Positions 16,718 through 24,535 of a stretch of DNA of 64,000 nt are shown here, in pieces. The stretch is taken from assembly GCA_006969625.1 (NCBI GenBank), contig CP030885.1, positions 496,001 through 560,000 on the forward strand, in the 5' to 3' direction. Numbering within the stretch: the stretch's first letter is position 1; each line of letters starts with the position of its first letter. The notes beneath the pieces are model-generated. The model was given only the letters and a program-made list of their open reading frames with translations. It was not told the DNA's origin and did not search any database. Source of the DNA: Rhodospirillaceae bacterium. GTDB lineage: Bacteria; Pseudomonadota; Alphaproteobacteria; Kiloniellales; DSM-21159. A program made the position numbers and the translations under genes.

Positions 16718-18469
16718 GTGTCTCGGTCAGCCGGGCTCGTAAACGGTTTCTCGGACGATGCGCGCTGGCGCTCGGCGATCGAAGCGGCCGGCGACCTGGC
16801 CTACGAGTGGGACCTGGTCGCCGATCGGATCGCCTGGGGCGGCAGCGCCAGCAGCTTCTTCACGACGGCGGAGCCGCATCTGCCGACGGCGGGCGAGGCC
16901 TATCACGCCCGCATCAACCCGGAGGACCTGCCGCGCCGCCTGCGCGCCCTGACCGATCACCTGACCGGCGGTGCGGCATTCGAATGCGAGTACCGGGTGC
17001 GCGCCGACAGCGGCGAGTTCGTCTGGGTGCACGACCGCGGTGCCGTCGAGCGCGCGGCCAACGGCACGCCGCTGCGCCTGCTCGGCACGCTGCGCGCGAT
17101 CACCCAGCGCAAGCTGCACGAAAGCCGGTTGGAGTACCTGGCGAGCTTCGACGACCTGACGGGGCACTACAACAAGCTGCGCCTGCGCGAGGCGCTCGAC
17201 CATGCGCTGGCCAACGCCCTGCGCTTCGAGCGCACGGGCGCCTTCCTGGTGATCGGTGTCGATTCGCTCGATCGGATCAACACGGCCTACGGCTATGAGG
17301 TCGGCGACAAGGTTTTGGTCGAGGTCGGCCGCCGGCTCGACCGCTGCCTGCGCGCCACCGACGTCATCGGCCGGCTGGGCGGCGACCGATTCGGCATCAT
17401 TCTGGCTTCCTGCCCCGCGGGCGAGGCGCAGGCGACGGCCGAGCGCATCCTGCAGGCCGTGCGTCAGGGACCGGTGGCGACCCAGGTCGGGACGGTGCAC
17501 GTCTGCGTATCGGCCGGCATCGTCGTCTTCCCCCAGCAGTCGAAGACCGCCGTCGACCTGATGACCAAGGGCGAGGGCGCGCTGCTCGCCGCCAAGACGG
17601 CCGGCCGCGACTGCGTGTCGGTCTACCGCCTGACCGAGGCGCAGCGCGAGGACTTCCGCGCCTCCATGAGCATCGGCGAGGAGGTCAAGCAGGCGCTGCG
17701 CGACGAGCGCTTGATGTTGGCCTTCCAGCCGGTCGTAGCGGCCGAAGGCCATGGGGTCGGCTGGTACGAGTGCCTGCTGCGCATGCGCGACCGCGGCGGC
17801 GAGCTGGTGCCGGCCGGCAACTTCATCCCGGTCGTCGAGCAGCTCGGGCTGATGCGGGCGATCGATCGCCACGTGCTCGATCTCGCGGTGGCCGACCTGC
17901 TCGCCCATCCGCAGGTCACGCTGGCCATCAATATCTCCGGGCTGACCGCCGCCGACCGCTCCTGGCTGCGGGCCCTGGTCGCCCACCTGCGCGGCAAGCC
18001 GGAGGTCGCCCGGCGACTGATCGTCGAGATCACCGAGACGGCGGCGCTGCACGACATCGAGGACTCGGCGCGCTTCGTCTCGACGGTGCGCGACCTGGGC
18101 TGCCGCGTGGCGATCGACGACTTCGGCGCCGGCTACACCACCTTCCGGCACCTCAAGGCCCTGACCGTCGACATCGTCAAGATCGACGGCTCCTTCATCC
18201 GCCAGATCCGCGACAGCCACGAGAACCAGCTTTTCGTGCGCAATCTTCTGTCGCTCGCCCGCGCCTTCAGCCTGGCGACGGTGGCCGAATGCGTCGAGGA
18301 CGCCGGTGCCGCCGAGTTCCTCGCCGCCGAGGGGCTGGACTTCCTGCAGGGCTGGCACTTCGGCAAGCCGGAGCTGGACCCCGCCTGGCGTGGCTGTCCG
18401 GCGCCAGGCCTCGGGGACTGGCAGGATCGCGGTCGCGCCACGCTTCGCTACGTCGAAGCGGCCGGTTGA
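16718..18469 (+). CDS. PAS-GGDEF-EAL signalling protein, probable cyclic-di-GMP phosphodiesterase
   Basis: 583-residue c-di-GMP signalling protein. Order: PAS-fold sensor (about 12-125, ending in a PAC-like RLLGTLRAITQRKLHESR), GGDEF domain (about 140-290), EAL domain (about 325-570). The GGDEF signature reads GGDRF (about 221-225), so the catalytic glutamate is replaced and cyclase activity is doubtful. The EAL core looks intact: ECLLR (E351), AINISG, EITETA, VAIDDFGAGYTTF, VKIDGSFIR, AECVED and QGWHFGKP. The start is GTG at 16718 because AGGAGG sits at 16705-16710. It probably breaks down c-di-GMP, with PAS and a degenerate, perhaps GTP-sensing, GGDEF as control. No membrane segment, so cytosolic. 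Confidence 0.9.
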   Translation: MSRSAGLVNGFSDDARWRSAIEAAGDLAYEWDLVADRIAWGGSASSFFTTAEPHLPTAGEAYHARINPEDLPRRLRALTDHLTGGAAFECEYRVRADSGEFVWVHDRGAVERAANGTPLRLLGTLRAITQRKLHESRLEYLASFDDLTGHYNKLRLREALDHALANALRFERTGAFLVIGVDSLDRINTAYGYEVGDKVLVEVGRRLDRCLRATDVIGRLGGDRFGIILASCPAGEAQATAERILQAVRQGPVATQVGTVHVCVSAGIVVFPQQSKTAVDLMTKGEGALLAAKTAGRDCVSVYRLTEAQREDFRASMSIGEEVKQALRDERLMLAFQPVVAAEGHGVGWYECLLRMRDRGGELVPAGNFIPVVEQLGLMRAIDRHVLDLAVADLLAHPQVTLAINISGLTAADRSWLRALVAHLRGKPEVARRLIVEITETAALHDIEDSARFVSTVRDLGCRVAIDDFGAGYTTFRHLKALTVDIVKIDGSFIRQIRDSHENQLFVRNLLSLARAFSLATVAECVEDAGAAEFLAAEGLDFLQGWHFGKPELDPAWRGCPAPGLGDWQDRGRATLRYVEAAG

Positions 18470-18523
18470 AGCGCCGCGTCTCGCGTGCGGTCGGGCGGCG
18501 CCCGGCCTGCCGCTCCTGGCGCC

Positions 18524-19189
18524 TCAGTCTCCCGAACTGCCTTCGCTGATCTTGTCGAGCTGGCGCTGCAAGCGATCGACCTGCCGCTTCAGGTGTTCCA
18601 GCTCTTCCGCCTTCTCCTTGGCGCTCGCGGCGGTGCCCTCGGTATCCTCTTCCTCGCCGTTGGGGAAGGGCGAGAACATCTTCATCGTCTTCTGAAACAG
18701 CGCCATGTTCTGTCGGCGCGCCTGCTCCATCTTTTCCATGTTTTCGCTGACGTTGGCGAAGGGGAACATGCCGCCCATCGACTTTTGCATCGCCTGGGCG
18801 AACTGCTCCTGGTTCGCCGCGAAGGCCTGCATCATCTGCTCCAGGTAGGTCGGCACCATCGCCTGCATGCCGGCGCCGTAGAAGGAGATGAGCTGGCGCA
18901 GGAAGGAGATCGGCAGCAGGTGTTCGCCCTTGGCCTCCTCCTCGACGATGATCTGGGTGAGGACCGGCCGGGTGATGTCCTCGCCGGTCTTCGCGTCGTA
19001 GACGGCGAAGTCCACGTTCTCCTTCACCATCTGACACAGGTGGTCGAGGGTCACGTAGCTGCTGGTCGCCGTGTTGTAGAGCCGGCGGTTGGCGTACTTC
19101 TTGATGGTGATGGGCTTGCTTGCGCGCTCGCCGCGCGGCGCCGCCGTCTGGGACGCCGGGCCGCCGGTCTTGCTGTTGTTCTCGGTCAC
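18524..19189 (-). CDS. phaR: Polyhydroxyalkanoate synthesis repressor PhaR
   Basis: PHA granule-sensing repressor (221 residues). The N-terminal DNA-binding domain is at about residues 24-90: PITIKKYANRRLYNTATSSY, VTLDHLCQMVKENVDFAVYD and DITRPVLTQIIVEEE are family signatures. A Met/Gln-rich helical middle (FYGAGMQAMVPTYLEQMMQA) would bind PHA, and a C-terminal coiled coil (EELEHLKRQVDRLQRQLDKI) follows. It represses phasin and its own gene until PHA granules titrate it away. Candidate target sites are at 19295-19317 and 38081-38095. It is divergent from the PHA synthase genes. Confidence 0.93.
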   Translation of the reverse strand: MTENNSKTGGPASQTAAPRGERASKPITIKKYANRRLYNTATSSYVTLDHLCQMVKENVDFAVYDAKTGEDITRPVLTQIIVEEEAKGEHLLPISFLRQLISFYGAGMQAMVPTYLEQMMQAFAANQEQFAQAMQKSMGGMFPFANVSENMEKMEQARRQNMALFQKTMKMFSPFPNGEEEDTEGTAASAKEKAEELEHLKRQVDRLQRQLDKISEGSSGD

Positions 19190-19294
19190 GGGCGTTTCCT
19201 TGTCGCTGCGCTGCTCGGCCCTGCCGTGCGGTCTCGTGCTGCCGAATGCTGCGGCCCGCGCCGCGCGGCGCGAACGAAGCCTCCGGGACCCCGC

Positions 19295-19317
19295 TTGCTG
19301 CGCGGAGTTTGCTGCGC
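19295..19317. promoter_or_regulatory. Candidate PhaR autoregulatory site
   Basis: Direct repeat TTGCTGCGC at 19295-19303 and 19309-19317, 14 bp apart, upstream of phaR on its divergent side. PhaR proteins of alphaproteobacteria favour TGC/GCA-rich sites, so autoregulation and control of the divergent synthase genes are plausible. This is inferred, not shown. Confidence 0.35.
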
Positions 19318-19432
19318 TGCGTCAAGAGCTGTCAATGTTTGCGGCCGTGCGGCCGGCCTCCGGCGGTCGCGCGCCGGCGTCCCCGGCCGGCGCGCTTGAC
19401 CGGGTTGGGCAGCCTTCCGATAGTGGCGCAGC

Positions 19433-19975
19433 ATGACGGAGGAGGCCGACCTCGAGGCGCTGGCGCGCCGCACGCTGGATCTGATGCAGGATCAGATCTC
19501 GGCCATGGCCGCCGACCGCCAGACCAGCGAGCAGATGCAGCGCTGGCTGCAGGCCGTGCTGCAGTTGAGCGGACCGATGGCGGCGGCGCAGATGATGGCC
19601 GGCAGCATGAGCGCCAACGCCATGGCCGGCTGGGCCGGCCTGTGGCAGCAGGGCTTCGCCGGGGCGGCGGCCGGTCCGTGGGGCGAGGAACGGAAGGGCG
19701 ATGCGGGCAGCGGCGGGACCGGTGGAGCGGACGCGCGCAGCGGCGGGCGGGCGGAGGCGTCCGGCGCGCCTGGGCCCGCGTCCGCTGCCGCTGCACCTGG
19801 CGATGGCGGGGCTGGCATGGAGCGGCTGGAGGCTCGCATCGCCGAGCTCGAGGCCCGGCTCGCCCAACTGGGCGACGGGACACTGGGCGACGGGACACTG
19901 GGCGAGCGCCGGCAGCCCCGAGCTGGCAAGCCGCGCGGCAAGCCTGGCGCAGGAGGCCGCAAGCGTTCCACCTGA
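19433..19975 (+). CDS. Small PhaE-like PHA-synthase-associated protein
   Basis: 180-residue protein upstream of and overlapping the PHA synthase frame. The N-terminal helical part (LEALARRTLDLMQDQISAMA, LQAVLQLSGPMAAAQMM) could be the partner subunit of a class III/IV-like synthase. A Gly/Ala-rich low-complexity middle follows, then a short coiled coil (MERLEARIAELEARLAQLG) and a basic tail. The tail begins with GDGTLGDGTLGE, encoded by a direct nucleotide repeat near 19870-19900. The call as a PhaE/PhaR-type subunit rests on position and composition only. A frame overlap of up to 173 bp with the next gene is odd; see findings. Confidence 0.6.
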   Translation: MTEEADLEALARRTLDLMQDQISAMAADRQTSEQMQRWLQAVLQLSGPMAAAQMMAGSMSANAMAGWAGLWQQGFAGAAAGPWGEERKGDAGSGGTGGADARSGGRAEASGAPGPASAAAAPGDGGAGMERLEARIAELEARLAQLGDGTLGDGTLGERRQPRAGKPRGKPGAGGRKRST

Positions 19976-21023
19976 GGCGCTGACGGCGGCCCTGCAGCGC
20001 GAGTCCGTCAGGCGCGCGCACCGGCTGCTCGACGGCATCGAGACCTACCGGCGGCACCCCTATGTGCGCGACCTGGAGGCGCCGCCGCCGCTCTGGCGGG
20101 CCGGCACGACGCGGCTGCTCGACTACGGCGCCTGCCCGCAGGCCAGCGATCCGGACGGCCCGCCGCTGCTGGTCGTGCCCTCGCTGATCAACCGCGGCTA
20201 CATCCTCGACCTGTCGCAGCGCATCTCCCTGCTGCGCTGGCTGGCCGCGCGCGGCTGGCGCCCGTTGCTGGTCGACTGGGACGCGCCCGGCCCCGTCGAG
20301 CGCGGCTTCGGCATGACCGACTATGTCGCCGGGCGGCTGGAGCAGGCGCTCGACGCGACGCTGGAGGCGACCGGCCGGGCGCCGGTGCTGGCCGGCTACT
20401 GCATGGGCGGCACGCTGACCGTCGCGCTGGCCCAGCGCCGCCAGCGCGATCTCGCCGGCCTGGTGCTGCTCGCCGCGCCCTGGGACTTCCACGCCGACCA
20501 GCCGCAGGCCGCCCCGCTCGGCCTCGGCAGCCTGTTGACCTTCGGGCCGGCTCTCGACGTGTTGGGCGAGTTGCCGGTGGACGCCATCCAGGCGCTCTTT
20601 GCCGCCGTCGACCCGCTCGGCGGCGTGCGCAAGTTCCTCGCCTTCGCCGGGCTCGATCCCGAGAGCGACAAGGCCGAGGCCTTCGTCGCGCTGGAGGACT
20701 GGCTGAACGACGGCGTGCCGCTGGCCGGGCCGGTGGCGCGCGAGTGCCTGGGCGGCTGGTACGGCGCCAACACGCCGCCGCACGGGCAGTGGCGCATCGC
20801 CGGCCAGGCGGTCGAGCCGAGCGCGCTGGCGCTGCCGAGCCTCTGCCTGATCCCGGCGCGGGACCGCATCGTGCCGCCGGCCTCGGCCCGCGCGCTCGGC
20901 CAGGTGATCCCCGGCTGCACGCTGATGGAGCCGGCCGTCGGCCACATCGGCATGGTGACCAGCGGCCGCGCTTGCGCCACCGTCTGGGAGCCTTTGGCCG
21001 AGTGGCTGGCGGCGCACCGCTAG
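19803..21023 (+). CDS. phaC: PHA synthase-like alpha/beta hydrolase (PhaC family)
   Basis: Polymerises 3-hydroxyacyl-CoA into polyhydroxyalkanoate at the granule surface. The lipase-like box is GYCMGGT, with Cys as nucleophile as in PHA synthases. The catalytic Asp is in LIPARDRIVPP and the His in VGHIGMV. Also seen: HPYVRDLEAPPPLWRAGTTR, LLDYGACPQ and RPLLVDWDAPGP, typical of short synthases (about 350-360 residues). The true start is unclear: conserved-looking sequence begins near 19980, yet the only ATG in this frame before it is at 19803, deep inside the preceding gene. Either a long overlap, a rare start or frameshifting links the two. The symbol is by family. Confidence 0.8.
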   Translation: MAGLAWSGWRLASPSSRPGSPNWATGHWATGHWASAGSPELASRAASLAQEAASVPPEALTAALQRESVRRAHRLLDGIETYRRHPYVRDLEAPPPLWRAGTTRLLDYGACPQASDPDGPPLLVVPSLINRGYILDLSQRISLLRWLAARGWRPLLVDWDAPGPVERGFGMTDYVAGRLEQALDATLEATGRAPVLAGYCMGGTLTVALAQRRQRDLAGLVLLAAPWDFHADQPQAAPLGLGSLLTFGPALDVLGELPVDAIQALFAAVDPLGGVRKFLAFAGLDPESDKAEAFVALEDWLNDGVPLAGPVARECLGGWYGANTPPHGQWRIAGQAVEPSALALPSLCLIPARDRIVPPASARALGQVIPGCTLMEPAVGHIGMVTSGRACATVWEPLAEWLAAHR

Positions 21024-21230
21024 CCGGCCGAAGACCCCGCGGTCCGCGCGGGTATCGCCGGGTCGCGGACCGGCCGCCGGTTGCGTTCGTGCGCCCGCTC
21101 TCCTTAAATGCGGGCCATCGGCTTTTGCGGCGCAGCGCCGCGGCCCAACGACACGCCGAACGACGGCACCTTCTGCCTCTTGGGCCCGCGCGGACGCGCG
21201 CGCCGAACCTCACGGAACGGAGGATCCTCC

Positions 21231-22403
<1,173 letters not shown>

Positions 22404-22435
22404 GGGGCACGTACGTACGTTGAAGCGTACAGCGG

Positions 22436-22466
22436 CGGGCCGCCATCTGGCGGCCCGTTTCGTTTT
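22436..22466 (+). terminator. Rho-independent terminator after phaA
   Basis: Stem CGGGCCGCCA (22436-22445) and TGGCGGCCCG (22448-22457) with a tight loop, followed by TTTCGTTTT. It ends the phaA transcript. A short self-complementary ACGTACGTACGT precedes it at 22409-22420. Confidence 0.85.
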
Positions 22467-22484
22467 CGGCCTAGCCTTCCGGGC

Positions 22485-23243
22485 TTGTTTGTGGAGCAGG
22501 TGGGAGTGACCGAAGAGGACATCCGCCGGGCCGAGGCGCTGATGGCCGAGGGCTGGCCGGCGCGCGAGACGGAAACCATGGCCGGCTGGAGCTGCGGCTT
22601 CGATGCCGGGGTGACGCGGCGGGCCAATTCCGTTCTGCCGTTGGCCTGGGACGGCGGCGATCTGGATGCCGCCATCGACGCGGTGGAAGCCGCCTATGCG
22701 GCGCGCGGCCTGCCGCCGATCTTCAAGCTGGCGCCCGGCGCCCAGCCGGCGGAGCTGGACGCGCGCCTGGCGGCCCGCGGCTACGGCGAGGAGGGGCACG
22801 CCCTGGTGCTCGGCCGCCCGCTCGCCGGGGCGGAGACGACGCCGGCCTTGCCCGTACGACTGAGCGCGACGCCGCCGGAGGGTTGGGCAGAGATCGTCCA
22901 GGGCGGCGGGCCCGAGCGCGCCGTGCGCGACGCCATCGTCGGGCGCATCCGACGGCCGCGGCTCTTCGCCCTTGCCGAGGTCGAGGGCGTCCCGGCGGCA
23001 GCCGGCCTCGGCGTCGTGCTCGACGAGCTGCTGCTGGTCACCGCCCTGGTCACCCGGCCCGACTTGCGCCGGCGCGGCGCCGCACGGGCGGTGCTGGCCG
23101 CCCTGTGCCGCGACGCTGCCGCGCAGGGCGTCGCCGACCTGATCCTGCAGGTCGAGGCCGACAACCCGCCGGCGCTGCGGCTCTACGAAGCTCTCGGCTG
23201 GCGCCGCCTCTATGCCTATGCCTACCGGGCGCGGCGTAGCTGA
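22485..23243 (+). CDS. GNAT family N-acetyltransferase
   Basis: Acetyl-CoA-dependent acyltransferase (about 250 residues). The C-terminal GNAT domain shows the motif A pantetheine loop VTRPDLRRRGAARAVLAALC (R-x-x-G-x-A) and the motif B tail VEADNPPALRLYEALGWRRL. The N-terminal half (VEAAYAARGLPPIFKLAPG, ARGYGEEGHALVLGRPL) looks like a degenerate second GNAT-like half. The start is uncertain: TTG 22485, or GTG at 22491 or shortly after, all just behind the phaA terminator. It sits between phaA and phaB without a known link to PHA. Substrate unknown. Confidence 0.8.
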   Translation: MFVEQVGVTEEDIRRAEALMAEGWPARETETMAGWSCGFDAGVTRRANSVLPLAWDGGDLDAAIDAVEAAYAARGLPPIFKLAPGAQPAELDARLAARGYGEEGHALVLGRPLAGAETTPALPVRLSATPPEGWAEIVQGGGPERAVRDAIVGRIRRPRLFALAEVEGVPAAAGLGVVLDELLLVTALVTRPDLRRRGAARAVLAALCRDAAAQGVADLILQVEADNPPALRLYEALGWRRLYAYAYRARRS

Positions 23244-23380
23244 GCGCGGATTTTCGCGCACAGGCGGTTGGTTAAGCGCGCGCGGCGTGGTTTGATGCGG
23301 CGCAGCGGCAAGCAAGAAACCGCACCGGACCGCACGAGGCGGCGGCCGGATCAGGGAGCGAACCGAGGAGACGAGACAGC

Positions 23381-24106
23381 ATGGCTGGACGTTTGGCACT
23401 GGTTACCGGGGGCACCCGCGGCATCGGCCGCGCCATCAGCGAGGCGCTGCGCGACGCCGGCTACAAGGTGGTAGCCAACTACGGCGGCAACGAGGAGGCC
23501 GCGAAGAAGTTCACCGAGGAGACCGGCATCCCGGCCGAGAAGTTCGACGTCTCCGACTTCGAGGCCTGCAAGGCGGCCGTCGCGAAGATCGCGGCCGAGC
23601 ACGGACCTGTCGAGGTGGTGGTCAACAACGCCGGCATCACCCGCGACGGCACCATGCACAAGATGTCGCCGGAGCAGTGGCAAGCGGTGATCGACACCAA
23701 CCTGACCTCCTGCTTCAACCTTTCGCGCTGCGTCATCGAGTCGATGCGCGCGCAGGGTTTCGGGCGCATCGTCAACATCGGCTCGATCAACGGCCAGGCC
23801 GGCCAGTACGGCCAGGTCAACTACGCCGCCGCGAAATCCGGCATCCACGGCTTCACCAAGGCCCTGGCGCAGGAGGGCGCGGCCAAGAACATCACGGTCA
23901 ACGCGGTGGCGCCGGGCTACGTCGAGACCGACATGGTGCGCGCGGTGCCGGCCAACGTGCTGGAGAAGATCGTCGCCAAGATCCCGGTCGGCCGCCTCGG
24001 CGAGGCGGAGGAAATCGCCCGCGGCGTGCTGTTCCTGGTGGCCGACGAGGCCGGCTTCATCACCGGCTCGACCCTGTCGATCAACGGCGGCCAGCACATG
24101 TACTGA
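23381..24106 (+). CDS. phaB: Acetoacetyl-CoA reductase
   Basis: NADPH-dependent short-chain dehydrogenase that reduces acetoacetyl-CoA to (R)-3-hydroxybutyryl-CoA, the monomer used by PhaC. The 241 residues show the TGGTRGIG cofactor loop (about 9-16), NNAG (about 85-88), the catalytic Ser in NIGSINGQ and YxxxK in VNYAAAKSG. The residues around ITRDGTMHKM and QYGQVNYAA are typical of PhaB rather than FabG. The ATG at 23381 follows a purine-rich leader. A long inverted repeat directly follows the stop. Confidence 0.94.
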   Translation: MAGRLALVTGGTRGIGRAISEALRDAGYKVVANYGGNEEAAKKFTEETGIPAEKFDVSDFEACKAAVAKIAAEHGPVEVVVNNAGITRDGTMHKMSPEQWQAVIDTNLTSCFNLSRCVIESMRAQGFGRIVNIGSINGQAGQYGQVNYAAAKSGIHGFTKALAQEGAAKNITVNAVAPGYVETDMVRAVPANVLEKIVAKIPVGRLGEAEEIARGVLFLVADEAGFITGSTLSINGGQHMY

Positions 24107-24108
24107 GC

Positions 24109-24166
24109 CGGAGGCTGGGCGGGGCGGGGCGGTCCGGCCGGTCCGGCTCGCCCCGCCCAGCCTCCG
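24109..24166. terminator. 18-bp perfect inverted repeat after phaB
   Basis: Arms CGGAGGCTGGGCGGGGCG (24109-24126) and its complement (24149-24166), with a 22-nt GC-rich loop, start 2 bp after the phaB stop. There is no T-run, so it is either a factor-dependent terminator or a transcript-stabilising hairpin. Confidence 0.6.
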
Positions 24167-24248
24167 ACCGCCCGCCCGGACCGCCCGCGCGGCCCCGACT
24201 CCGGCATTGCATCGCCGGGCCGGCTTCGCTACTTACGCCCCCCGGCGT

Positions 24249-24339
24249 GGTGAGGTGGCCGAGTGGTTGAAGGCGCACGCCTGGAACGCGTGTAAGGGTT
24301 AACAGCCCTTCGAGGGTTCGAATCCCTCCCTCACCGCCA
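24249..24339 (+). tRNA. tRNA-Ser (anticodon GGA)
   Basis: 91-nt class II tRNA: acceptor GGTGAGG pairs with CCTCACC, anticodon stem CACGC/GCGTG with loop CTGGAAC (anticodon GGA), long variable arm, T-arm GAGGGTTCGAATCCCTC, encoded CCA at 24337-24339. An unassigned two-gene module lies downstream of its 3' end. Confidence 0.97.
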
Positions 24340-24535
24340 CTCTTTGTCTGCGGGCAGCCGCCACACCAAGCCTTCGCGGGCTCCGGGTTCGGACTGCGGC
24401 CCGGGCGCGTCGCCATGCCGACCCTCCGGCCGGCAGCCGCGCCGGAGCCTTCCCGGTGCCGACAGCGCCGCGGATCCGAACCGCCTCGCGCTTGCCGCGC
24501 CGGTGCGGCGTAGTGCCGCCGATACGCTGCACCGT

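Noticed and set aside
24299..24532. A 77-residue minus-strand frame ending REGFEPSKGC
   Set aside because: Antisense translation of the tRNA-Ser 3' end; a common annotation error.
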